Part shown: piece by piece, positions 19,569 to 27,592 of the stretch | How the letters are laid out: every line of letters begins with the position of its first letter | Numbering within the stretch: the first letter of the stretch is position 1 | Source: Sphingorhabdus lutea | Lineage (GTDB): Bacteria > Pseudomonadota > Alphaproteobacteria > Sphingomonadales > Sphingomonadaceae | Assembly: GCF_001889025.1 (NCBI RefSeq) | Contig: NZ_CP018154.1 | Coordinates: forward strand, 982,501 to 1,046,500 | Reading direction: 5' to 3' | DNA length: 64,000 nt | Program-made: the position numbers and the translations under genes | The notes under the pieces: generated by a model | What the model was told of the DNA's origin: nothing | The model's database searches: none | The model's input: the letters and a program-made list of their open reading frames with translations, nothing else

Positions 19569-21470
19569 ATGTTAAAAAATATTTTGCAATTTAGTGCAGC
19601 TATTGCTGCGCTTTGTCCCAGCCATGCCCTTTATGCACAAGATAATGCAGATGATGCCGAATTTCGCGGCGATATTATTGTCACGGCAACCGGCAGCGAA
19701 AGTTACAGCCATGAAAGCGGGCAAGCCGTTACCGTGCTAGACAAAAAAGATATTGAGCAAAGCCAGCAGGCGTCGATAAGTGACTTATTGCGCCAAGTAC
19801 CCGGTGTGGCCGTGGCACGCAGCGGCGGCGTGGGCAGCCAGACCAGCGTTTTCATTCGCGGCGGTGAAAGTTCCCAAACTTTGGTATTGGTGGATGGGGT
19901 GAAAATTAACGACCCTTCAACCCCCAATAATTCATTTGATTTTGGCGCGTTGATGACGGGCAATTTAAATAGGGTGGAGATTTTACGCGGGCCCAATTCT
20001 GTGATTTGGGGCAGCCAAGCAATAGGCGGTGTTATCAACGTTCAAACCGCACCGACCAGTGAAGCATTTGAGGTGCAGGCTATGGCCGAATATGGCAGTT
20101 TGAATAGCGGGCAGGCGCGCGCAAATATTTCCGGCACAACGGGCCGCATATCGGGCAGCATCGGGGCAAGCTATTACCGCACAGATGGTGTATCGGCATT
20201 GCGCACGGGGACGGAGCGTGACGGATATAAAAATTTCGCTGCCAATGGCAAATTGGGGTTGGAATTAACCGATAATATCGGCATTGATTTGCGCGGATAT
20301 TATAATAAAGGCCGCGTGGAATTTGACGATCCATTTGGTGCAACGGCCGATACATATCCCGAAAATGAAAACGAACAATTTGTCGGTTATATTGGTTTAA
20401 ATGCAAATTTATTTGATGGCGCGGTGAAAAATATATTTTCCTATACCCGCACCGATTTAACCCGCATTGGCACAGAACCAAATGTTCCATTCAGCTTTAA
20501 CGTTAATATATTAAAAGGCGCGATTGATCGTTTCGCCTATCGCGGGTCGGCATCGCCGCATGACAAAATTGATTTAAATTTTGGTGTGGAGCATGAAAGC
20601 AGCACAGCCAGCACATTTTTCCCTGCTGGCGGGGGGGCTGCCCCAAATCAGGCAGAAACACAAGTGACCAGCGGATATGCGCAGGCGGTGCTTCGTCCTT
20701 TTACTGGCCTGACCTTAACTGGAGGTGTGCGTTATGATGATACAAGCGATTATGGCGATGTAACCACATTTGGCGCAAATGCGGCCTATAGCCCCAATGG
20801 TGGCAACACCATATTTCGCGCAACCTATGCTGAGGGGTTTCGTGCACCAACATTGACAGAGGCTTTATTGCCATTTGGCAATGCAGCATTGCGTCCTGAA
20901 ACAGCAAAAAGTTATGATGTTGGGGTTGAGCAAAATTTCTTGGGCCGTCATGCGACCATCGCCGCTACTTTGTTCAAACGTGATAGCAAGGATGCGATTA
21001 TTTACTCCTTTGTGACTTTCCAATCGGAAAATGTGGCGCGGGTGCGTGCCACGGGGGCGGAAATAACATTGGCCCTGCGGCCATCGGACCGTTTTACCAT
21101 TAACGCACAATATAGCTATGTTAACGCGCAGGACCGCACCCCGGGCGTGTCATTTGGGGCGCAATTGCCGCGCCGACCAAAACATAGTGTGAATTTTTCT
21201 GCCGATTGGCAAACCCCATTGGGGCTGGATATTGGCGGGGATATTTATGTGGCAGGGGATAGTTTTAACAGCCTGCCCAATATTTATGCGCCCACCGCGC
21301 CGCGTCTTGATGGATATATATTGGCCGGAATTCGGGCCAGCTATCCCGTGACCGATAATGTTGAAATTTTCGGGCGTGTAGATAATTTATTCGATAGCGA
21401 TTATGAAGTTGTGCGCCGATATAATGTTTTGGGCCGTAATATTTTTGCAGGTGTTCGGTTGAAATATTAA
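19569..21470 (+). CDS. btuB: TonB-dependent cobalamin receptor BtuB
   Basis: 633 residues. A signal peptide (about 1-23, ending LYAQ) is followed by a TonB-box-like DIIVTATG, a plug domain (VTVLDKKDIEQSQQASISDLL, RGGESSQTLVLVDGVKIND) and a 22-strand barrel rich in aromatic/hydrophobic strand ends, finishing in DSDYEVVRRYNVLGRNIFAGVRLKY. BtuB imports vitamin B12 across the outer membrane using TonB energy. The start at 19569 gives a proper signal peptide, with AAGG upstream. Placement directly after a cobalamin riboswitch and before a B12 ABC transporter fixes the substrate with good confidence. No TonB/ExbBD genes are in the window. Confidence 0.95.
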   Translation: MLKNILQFSAAIAALCPSHALYAQDNADDAEFRGDIIVTATGSESYSHESGQAVTVLDKKDIEQSQQASISDLLRQVPGVAVARSGGVGSQTSVFIRGGESSQTLVLVDGVKINDPSTPNNSFDFGALMTGNLNRVEILRGPNSVIWGSQAIGGVINVQTAPTSEAFEVQAMAEYGSLNSGQARANISGTTGRISGSIGASYYRTDGVSALRTGTERDGYKNFAANGKLGLELTDNIGIDLRGYYNKGRVEFDDPFGATADTYPENENEQFVGYIGLNANLFDGAVKNIFSYTRTDLTRIGTEPNVPFSFNVNILKGAIDRFAYRGSASPHDKIDLNFGVEHESSTASTFFPAGGGAAPNQAETQVTSGYAQAVLRPFTGLTLTGGVRYDDTSDYGDVTTFGANAAYSPNGGNTIFRATYAEGFRAPTLTEALLPFGNAALRPETAKSYDVGVEQNFLGRHATIAATLFKRDSKDAIIYSFVTFQSENVARVRATGAEITLALRPSDRFTINAQYSYVNAQDRTPGVSFGAQLPRRPKHSVNFSADWQTPLGLDIGGDIYVAGDSFNSLPNIYAPTAPRLDGYILAGIRASYPVTDNVEIFGRVDNLFDSDYEVVRRYNVLGRNIFAGVRLKY

Positions 21471-21492
21471 AATAAATTATAAAGGACAAAAT

Positions 21493-22425
21493 ATGACATT
21501 TGGCCGCCACATTCTATTCTTTATAGGCTGTATCAGTCTATCGGGATGTGGTGCGCCAAATGACGCGGCCCTTCCTAAAACGGCAGTGGTCAGTGAAAAT
21601 GCGGTTAAGCCGCAAAAAATAATATCGATAAATCCGTGTATTGATGCGATTTTAATAAAGGTTGCTGAACCATCGCAAATTGCCGCGATTAGCCATTATT
21701 CGAAGAATCCTGTTTCATCGTCAATTTCTGCGCAAGATGCAGCAAAATATCCCGCCATTGGCGATAATATAGAAGAGATAATCGCGAAGAAACCAGATAT
21801 GGTATTCGCCACTTTTGCCAGCCCGCAAATGGAAAATACGCTGTCCAAAGCGGGCATAAAAATTATATCGCTTTCCATTCCGCAAAGCATTGATGAAAGC
21901 AAAGAACAGATTAGGCAAATTGCCGATGCGGTGCATGGTAAAGCACGCGGGGAGGGGGTCATTAAACAAATTGATGATGCCATTGCCAGCGCCGCACCCA
22001 ATAGTATGGCTGCATATGGCCAGGATGCGCCAAAACATATTGATGCGTTAATATGGGGCGGTGGCGGATTGGTGCCGGGCAAGGGCACATTGATTGACGA
22101 TATGATGGCAAAGGCGGGGTTGAATAATTATAGCAGCCAATATGGGCTGGACCAATGGGACATATTGCCGTTGGAATATCTGGTCCAGCAGCCACCAGCC
22201 ATTTTTTTTAACAGCGCGAAACAGCGCGGCCAGACAGGACAAAATGGCACAATAGGACAAGATGACGCCGCGCGAATATCGGGGCATCGGGTGCTCAATA
22301 TGCTTGCTTCAAAAATGCAGGTGGAGCGGTTTGAGCCCAAATTGCTCTCCTGTGGTGGCCCGAATATCATTGAGGCTATGGCGGTTTTTCGGGATGCACG
22401 AAATAAATATGAGGGGTTAAAATGA
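21493..22425 (+). CDS. btuF: Cobalamin ABC transporter substrate-binding lipoprotein (BtuF-like)
   Basis: 310 residues. Lipobox LSGC puts the lipidated cysteine at 19. The class III periplasmic binding protein fold shows the N-lobe VKPQKIISINPCIDAILIKV, the inter-lobe helix around 130-155 and a C-lobe with ALIWGGGGLVPGKGTLIDDMM. It should hand cobalamin from the periplasm to BtuCD. Anchoring as a lipoprotein differs from the soluble E. coli BtuF. It starts 22 bases after btuB with AAAGGAC upstream, and its stop overlaps btuC (ATGA). Confidence 0.9.
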   Translation: MTFGRHILFFIGCISLSGCGAPNDAALPKTAVVSENAVKPQKIISINPCIDAILIKVAEPSQIAAISHYSKNPVSSSISAQDAAKYPAIGDNIEEIIAKKPDMVFATFASPQMENTLSKAGIKIISLSIPQSIDESKEQIRQIADAVHGKARGEGVIKQIDDAIASAAPNSMAAYGQDAPKHIDALIWGGGGLVPGKGTLIDDMMAKAGLNNYSSQYGLDQWDILPLEYLVQQPPAIFFNSAKQRGQTGQNGTIGQDDAARISGHRVLNMLASKMQVERFEPKLLSCGGPNIIEAMAVFRDARNKYEGLK

Positions 22426-23381
22426 AGCTGAACCTTGGTCTATTTTCCCTGTTAATATTGGCGATGTTGGCGGCATTATTTGCCGGTAAAATCTGGGTCC
22501 CTGTTGATGAGATATTTGGCGGCGGACGGGGGGCATTGATTATTGCCGAATTGCGCACGCCGCGTATTATATTGGGCGTGATAATTGGCGGCGCACTTGG
22601 CCTATCGGGTGCGGTGATGCAGGGTTATTTGCGCAACCCATTGGCCGATCCGGGATTATTTGGGGTATCATCGGGCGCAGCATTGGGCGCGGTTATTGCA
22701 ATATTTTGGGGATTGGCGGGTGAAATTTGGGCATTGCCCCTATTTGCGTTAATCGGCGCTGGGGGCAGCATGGCATTGCTTGGCATGTTGGCGGGTCGTT
22801 CGGGTAGTTTAATTTTGATTACGCTGGGCGGGGTGATGTTATCCACTTTAACCGGTTCTTTGACCGCATTGGTCATATCATTGGCGCCAACCCCCTTTGC
22901 CACATCGCAAATCATCACATGGTTGATGGGGGCATTGTCGGACAGAAGCTGGAGCGATGTATATATAGCCGCGCCCTTAATATTTATTGGCATGATGATT
23001 TTATTCGCCACCGCGCGCGCATTGGACGTGTTGACATTGGGCGATGTGGTGGCGCGTTCCATGGGGGTGGATATGGTCCGCCTGCAATGGCAGGTGATAT
23101 TGGGAACGGGAATATGCGTTGGCGCGGCGGTTGCTGCGGCGGGGGTTATTGGCTTTGTGGGGTTAATGGTGCCGCATATCATCCGTCCCTTTGTCGGGCA
23201 TCGGCCATCGGCATTATTATTACCCTCTGCATTGGCAGGGGCAATTTTAATCATTTCTTCGGACGCGCTGGTCCGAATCTTACCCACGGTAAGTGAGCTG
23301 CGCCTTGGCATTGCCATGACCATGTTAGGCACGCCATTTTTTCTATTTTTATTATTTAAAATGCGCCGGGGGATTATGTGA
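22422..23381 (+). CDS. btuC: Cobalamin ABC transporter permease (BtuC/FecCD family)
   Basis: 319 residues with about ten membrane helices. Family segments include LRTPRIILGVIIGGALGLSG, VMQGYLRNPLADPGLFGVSSGAALGA, LMGALSDRSWSDV and GLMVPHIIRPFVGH, the last being the coupling region that meets the ATPase. FecCD permeases carry iron-siderophores, haem or cobalamin; the riboswitch context favours cobalamin. The ATG overlaps the btuF stop by four bases, so translation is coupled. Confidence 0.92.
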   Translation: MKLNLGLFSLLILAMLAALFAGKIWVPVDEIFGGGRGALIIAELRTPRIILGVIIGGALGLSGAVMQGYLRNPLADPGLFGVSSGAALGAVIAIFWGLAGEIWALPLFALIGAGGSMALLGMLAGRSGSLILITLGGVMLSTLTGSLTALVISLAPTPFATSQIITWLMGALSDRSWSDVYIAAPLIFIGMMILFATARALDVLTLGDVVARSMGVDMVRLQWQVILGTGICVGAAVAAAGVIGFVGLMVPHIIRPFVGHRPSALLLPSALAGAILIISSDALVRILPTVSELRLGIAMTMLGTPFFLFLLFKMRRGIM

Positions 23382-24142
23382 TGTTGATTGCACAAAATAT
23401 TTCATTGACGCTTTTATCTCGGCAGGTTCTGCATAATATCAGCGCGAATTTTGCGCCCGGAAAAATGAGCATCATCCTTGGCCCAAATGGTGCGGGTAAG
23501 TCCAGCCTATTATCCTGTTTGGCCGCGCTGCGCCGCGTAGATAGCGGGTCGGTGATGTTGGATGATACGCCATTGGCCGATATGAATGCCAATATTCGGG
23601 CGCGAAAAATTGGCTTCCTGCCGCAGGAGGGAGAAGTGAATTGGGACATTGATGCAGGGGCGTTGGTTGCTTTGGGCCGATATCCCTATCAACGCGGATG
23701 GGGACTAAGCAAGGATGATGAAATAGCGATTAACAACGCAATGGCCGCGACCAAAACCGAAATATTCATGCACCGTAATGTCGCGCGGCTTTCCGGCGGA
23801 GAAAGGGCAAGGGTGCTGATGGCGCGGATATTGGCCGGAACGCCCGATTGGATATTGGCCGATGAACCATTGGCCAATTTGGACCCGCATTATCAAATCG
23901 AAATTTTGCGCCAGTTAAAAAAGCAAACATTAAATGGCAAGGGCGTGGTTGCCATATTGCATGATTTAACAGCCGCGGCGGCGATTGCTGATCATATCAT
24001 CTTGTTAAAAAATGGCGAAATTGCCGCATCTGGCACGGCGGCGCAGGTAATGCAGGCGCAAATATTGGAAGATATTTTTGAAACAAAATTTGATATTGGC
24101 CAAAATGAAAATGGTAAATTATTGATTTCATGTCAATATTAA
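23381..24142 (+). CDS. btuD: Cobalamin ABC transporter ATPase (BtuD-like)
   Basis: 253 residues. Walker A GPNGAGKS near residue 35, ABC signature LSGGERARVLMARIL near 140, Walker B WILADEPLANLD near 160 and the switch histidine in AILHDLTAAAAIADHI are intact. It powers cobalamin import with the BtuC permease at the inner face of the membrane. The ATG at 23381 shares its A with the btuC TGA; a GTG one codon earlier is possible. Last gene of the riboswitch-controlled btuBFCD operon. Confidence 0.92.
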   Translation: MLIAQNISLTLLSRQVLHNISANFAPGKMSIILGPNGAGKSSLLSCLAALRRVDSGSVMLDDTPLADMNANIRARKIGFLPQEGEVNWDIDAGALVALGRYPYQRGWGLSKDDEIAINNAMAATKTEIFMHRNVARLSGGERARVLMARILAGTPDWILADEPLANLDPHYQIEILRQLKKQTLNGKGVVAILHDLTAAAAIADHIILLKNGEIAASGTAAQVMQAQILEDIFETKFDIGQNENGKLLISCQY

Positions 24143-24160
24143 GGTTGTTTATAGCTATTC

Positions 24161-24205
24161 TGTCATCAATATGAACAAAATGGTTCATTGATACATTTGA
24201 TGACA
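24161..24205. repeat. Nested inverted repeat upstream of the EF-hand gene
   Basis: Outer arms TGTCATCAA (24161-24169) and TTGATGACA (24197-24205) enclose inner arms ATGAAC (24171-24176) and GTTCAT (24183-24188). No T-run follows, so an operator or RNA structure is more likely than a terminator. Confidence 0.6.
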
Positions 24206-24313
24206 ATTTGCGATCTTCCTAAATCGGTTTGTTTCTTCCATATTATTTTCAAGGGCAATCGAGGATTAGAATTTTTGATCCCCAAAATTGAAATGGAAAA
24301 GAAGGAAGAAAAA

Positions 24314-25003
24314 ATGACATTTACCAAATTACAAAAAGGATTGGCCGCCGCCCTATTATTAACCACGGCTGGCGCAACCGCCGTTTATGCCGCGCCGGGT
24401 AAAAATGCTCGCATGATGACAATTGATAGCAATGGCGATGGTGAAATCAGCAAAGCTGAATCAACTGCAGGCGCAGAGGCAATGTTCGCCAAAATGGATA
24501 AAAATCGCGATGGCCAATTATCAGAGGCTGACCGCATTGCCGCACAAAAAGAAAAATTTGCCGAAATGGACGGCGATAAAAATGGATCGGTAACCGAAGC
24601 AGAATTTTTGGCCGCTGCCGAAGCACGCAAAAAAGAGCGTGAGGAGCGCAGGGCAGAGCGCGGCGCAATGGGCGATGGACCACAAGCCGATGATGAGGAT
24701 GGCATGCGCGGTAAGCGCGGCAAAGGCATGGGTGGTAAAGGCATGGGCGGTAAAGGCATGCACGGTAAAGGCATGGAATTGGCCGATACCAATGGCGATA
24801 AAATTGTAACAAAGGCGGAATTTATGGCCGCTGCCGCCGCCCGCTTTGCAGAGGCAGATAGTGACGGAAATGGCGTTATCAGCAAGGAAGAGCGCCGCGA
24901 AGAAATGCAAGAGCGCAGAGCCGAGCGCAAGGGCGATGGTCAAGGAAAGGGAGATGGCATGCGCGGTAAACGTCGCGGTCCTCCGCCACCACCTGCGGGA
25001 TAA
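24314..25003 (+). CDS. Exported EF-hand calcium-binding protein
   Basis: 229 residues. A signal peptide (about 1-27, ending VYAA) is followed by five EF-hand loops: DSNGDGEISKAE, DKNRDGQLSEAD, DGDKNGSVTEAE, DTNGDKIVTKAE and DSDGNGVISKEE. The fourth has lysine at the usual glycine position. A central low-complexity insert with repeats of GKGMG and a histidine, and a basic C-terminus ending in a proline run, are unusual. It should bind calcium in the periplasm or at the surface; a signalling or buffering role is only inferred. The start has AAGGAAG 6 bases upstream. Divergent family members are common in sphingomonads. It sits just before a two-component pair, but the spacing does not show co-transcription. 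Confidence 0.88.
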   Translation: MTFTKLQKGLAAALLLTTAGATAVYAAPGKNARMMTIDSNGDGEISKAESTAGAEAMFAKMDKNRDGQLSEADRIAAQKEKFAEMDGDKNGSVTEAEFLAAAEARKKEREERRAERGAMGDGPQADDEDGMRGKRGKGMGGKGMGGKGMHGKGMELADTNGDKIVTKAEFMAAAAARFAEADSDGNGVISKEERREEMQERRAERKGDGQGKGDGMRGKRRGPPPPPAG

Positions 25004-25015
25004 AATGTTTTAACT

Positions 25016-25054
25016 TATAGCCCATTTTTCTCTCCCCCTATTTTATGGGCTATA
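25016..25054. repeat. Inverted repeat between EF-hand and response-regulator genes
   Basis: TATAGCCCAT (25016-25025) and ATGGGCTATA (25045-25054) pair perfectly around a pyrimidine-rich loop containing CTCTCCCCCT. It may be a terminator without a good T-run or an operator for the following regulator. Confidence 0.5.
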
Positions 25055-25106
25055 TTACTTGCGGGGGCGCATTGCGCCTCCGCTTTTTCATGATAAGCTG
25101 GTCATT

Positions 25107-25823
25107 ATGCAAAAAACACGTTTTCATATTTTGGTTGTCGATGATGAACCATCAATTCGCGATCCATTATCCAAATATTTGGTGAAACAGGGTTTTCGTG
25201 TCAGCAGCAGTGAAAGCGCCGCCGTCGCCAGAAGCATGATTAGCAGCTATTCAATCGATTTAATCTTGCTCGACATTATGATGCCTGAAGAAAATGGGTT
25301 AATTTTATTACGTGAAATAACCAAAAATGAAGGGCCTCCGGTAATTTTATTAACCGCAATGGGCGAAGAAGCGGACCGAATAGAAGGCATAAATTTGGGC
25401 GCGGATGATTATATTGTAAAACCATTTTCGCCAAAGGAATTGGTTGCGCGGATTAACATGGTATTGCGCCGAATTGGCCCAAATAAGAATGAGGAAATAG
25501 AGGCAGAAAGCCTATCCTTTAACGGGTGGACTTTATTGTTAAAACAACAAAGCTTAATCGACCCCGATGGCGCAGAGGTTGCATTGTCGGCGGGTGAGTT
25601 TGCGATGCTTAAAATATTAACCCAGCGGCCGCACCAATTGTTAAGCCGTGACCAATTATTGGATTTAAGCAAGGGCAGGGAGGCAGGGCCATTGGACCGA
25701 TCCATTGATAATCAGATAAGCCGACTTCGCAAGAAAATTGAGGATGATCCGGCAAATCCGCAATATATTAAAACCATTTGGGGCGGCGGCTATCGATGGT
25801 GCATTGATGTGACAATGACATGA
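25107..25823 (+). CDS. OmpR-family response regulator
   Basis: 238 residues. The receiver domain (1-125) has the acidic pair in VDDEP, the phosphate-accepting Asp56 in LILLDIMMP, Thr/Ala in LLTAMG and the conserved lysine in DDYIVKPF. The C-terminal winged helix (about 140-235) ends with SRLRKKIEDDPANPQYIKTIWGGGYRW, typical of OmpR/PhoB regulators. The start at 25107 is chosen by homology; the ribosome site is weak. Its stop overlaps the kinase start (ATGA), so the pair is translationally coupled. The signal and regulon are unknown; the EF-hand gene upstream is a possible target. Confidence 0.94.
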   Translation: MQKTRFHILVVDDEPSIRDPLSKYLVKQGFRVSSSESAAVARSMISSYSIDLILLDIMMPEENGLILLREITKNEGPPVILLTAMGEEADRIEGINLGADDYIVKPFSPKELVARINMVLRRIGPNKNEEIEAESLSFNGWTLLLKQQSLIDPDGAEVALSAGEFAMLKILTQRPHQLLSRDQLLDLSKGREAGPLDRSIDNQISRLRKKIEDDPANPQYIKTIWGGGYRWCIDVTMT

Positions 25824-27301
25824 TGCAGCCAAGGAAATTTTTCACCAAATTATGGCCAAAAAGCCTTTCTGGGCAAATTTTGATGATGGCCGCCATTGCA
25901 TTATTTTTGGCCCAGTTAATCAATGCGATTTTATTGATTCAGGCGACAAAGGCCCGTCAATATGGTGATGCAGCGGCAATTTTAATTGGCCGGTTGGACC
26001 GGCAATTATCGCGTGATTTTATGGAAAATGCCGCGCCCAATTTGACGCCGACTGCAGGTGAATTTGGCCAAGGACAAAGGCGCAATAATCGCCGTAGAAA
26101 TGATAATATACAAAGGCGATTTGGGGTTATAGATATTGGCACCAAGCCTGTGCCGATTAAGGCGGCATATAATTATCGTGAGGAGCTTTCTTCGCGCGCA
26201 TATGATTATTTAATGATGGGGCCAGTTAAATTTTCATCGGTCAAAATATATATTGCGCCCACCGGCCAATTGCCTGACAATTTATCACAAAGATTGAAAG
26301 AACGTGATAATAACCTTGTTAATCCGCGCAATCCAAATAATATCCCAAAGGAGGCGATTATCTTGGTTGCCCAGACGAGAGATAATATTTGGATATCGGG
26401 CGCGCAAATTGTTCGCGAGCCGCCCAATAATGCGATTTTAATATTATTGGGCCAAACATTACTGCTTTATTTATTGGTGCTTATCCCCTTGGCGCTTATC
26501 ATGCGGAAAATATCGCGGCCCCTGACCCAGTTAACAAAGGGGGTCAGTGCATTTTCGGGACATGAATTGCCGCAACCGATACCCGCCGAAGGACCGCAGG
26601 ATATTCGTTCTTTAATCGATGCAGTCAATGATATGCAGGCGCGTATGTCCGCATTATTGAGTGAAAAAGACATGATGTTGGGCGCCATTGGCCATGATTT
26701 AAAAACACCATTGGCATCGATGCGGGTGCGACTGGAATCCGCCGATGAACCTGCAGAACGGGCAAAAATTGAACAATCCATCATCGAAATGGATTTAATG
26801 TTGGATGATATTTTAATGCTTGCCCGAATGGGGCATTCGGCCGAGCCGGCAAAGCTGGTCAATTTATCCGCATTTTTGGAACATATTGTCGATGAATATG
26901 CATTGTTAGACCATCCGGTGAATATTGATGAAATACCGCGCCATGTGAAAATTTATGTGCGGCCAAATTTACTGCGCCGTGCAATTCGCAATTTAATTGA
27001 TAATGCGTTAAAATATGGGGTTCAGGCAAATATCGCCTTGCAACAAATGTCCAATAATGATGTTGAAATATTTATTGATGATATGGGCAATGGAATAAAT
27101 GAAGCCGATATAGACGCGATGTTTAATCCCTTTACCAGAGCAGAAAAATCAAGGAATAAGGCACAGGGCGGGGCGGGCCTTGGCCTGACAATATCAAAAT
27201 CAATAATTGAATTGGATGGCGGTAAATTAAGTTTGAGCAATAGGAAAGAGGGCGGGCTGCGCGCTGCAATTTATCTGCCACATATTATACCTGCCGCATA
27301 A
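25820..27301 (+). CDS. Sensor histidine kinase, EnvZ-like layout
   Basis: 493 residues. A membrane helix near 20-38, a periplasmic region of about 160 residues with an asparagine/arginine-rich patch (RRNNRRRND), a second helix near 210-230, a HAMP-like linker, and a kinase core. H-box AIGHDLKTPLAS places the phospho-histidine at 292; N-box NLIDNALKYG, G1 DMGNGI and G2 GGAGLGLTISKS complete the ATP site. It should autophosphorylate and signal to the coupled response regulator. The sensor domain is not one I recognise. Confidence 0.93.
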   Translation: MMQPRKFFTKLWPKSLSGQILMMAAIALFLAQLINAILLIQATKARQYGDAAAILIGRLDRQLSRDFMENAAPNLTPTAGEFGQGQRRNNRRRNDNIQRRFGVIDIGTKPVPIKAAYNYREELSSRAYDYLMMGPVKFSSVKIYIAPTGQLPDNLSQRLKERDNNLVNPRNPNNIPKEAIILVAQTRDNIWISGAQIVREPPNNAILILLGQTLLLYLLVLIPLALIMRKISRPLTQLTKGVSAFSGHELPQPIPAEGPQDIRSLIDAVNDMQARMSALLSEKDMMLGAIGHDLKTPLASMRVRLESADEPAERAKIEQSIIEMDLMLDDILMLARMGHSAEPAKLVNLSAFLEHIVDEYALLDHPVNIDEIPRHVKIYVRPNLLRRAIRNLIDNALKYGVQANIALQQMSNNDVEIFIDDMGNGINEADIDAMFNPFTRAEKSRNKAQGGAGLGLTISKSIIELDGGKLSLSNRKEGGLRAAIYLPHIIPAA

Positions 27302-27345
27302 ATCATAATGACCGATATATTTTAATTTGAAATATAAAAGGAAGA

Positions 27346-27399
27346 ATGGCTGCTCCGGCATTTATGTGGGGGGTGCATTCGTAAATGCGATGCCGGAGC
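27346..27399 (+). other. Tiny ORF with ribosome site inside a GC hairpin
   Basis: AAAAGGAAGA directly precedes ATG at 27346, which opens a 12-codon frame reading MAAPAFMWGVHS, with stop at 27382-27384. The same bases form an inverted repeat GCTCCGGCAT / ATGCCGGAGC (27352-27361, 27390-27399) whose loop holds a run of G. There is no downstream gene on this strand; the region to 27592 is AT-rich and otherwise empty. It could be a micro-peptide, a small RNA or the 3' structure of the kinase mRNA. Confidence 0.3.
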
Positions 27400-27592
27400 G
27401 CCTATTTCATTCACCGCCAATAGGACCAAATAGCGGTTAATCAGCAACACAAATAAAGGACCAGAAGAATTTGTGCGTTGATAGATTAAGTAACGGACAT
27501 GACCAAAACTATTTTATATGATTTTACATAATAATTTTGATTCATTATTAAATAGCTGAAAAATAACATTTTAATTAATAATTTTCGTAAAA

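Noticed and set aside
22625..23395. A 256-codon open frame on the minus strand across btuC
   Set aside because: It is a mirror frame of a strongly supported permease gene, has no ribosome site or domain, and its Pro/Thr/Asn/Ile-rich composition is what an antisense frame of membrane-protein codons gives.
24385..24930. Serine/alanine/leucine-rich frames opposite the EF-hand gene
   Set aside because: They arise from repeated GAT/GCA/GAA codons read in antisense; no start signal or family.
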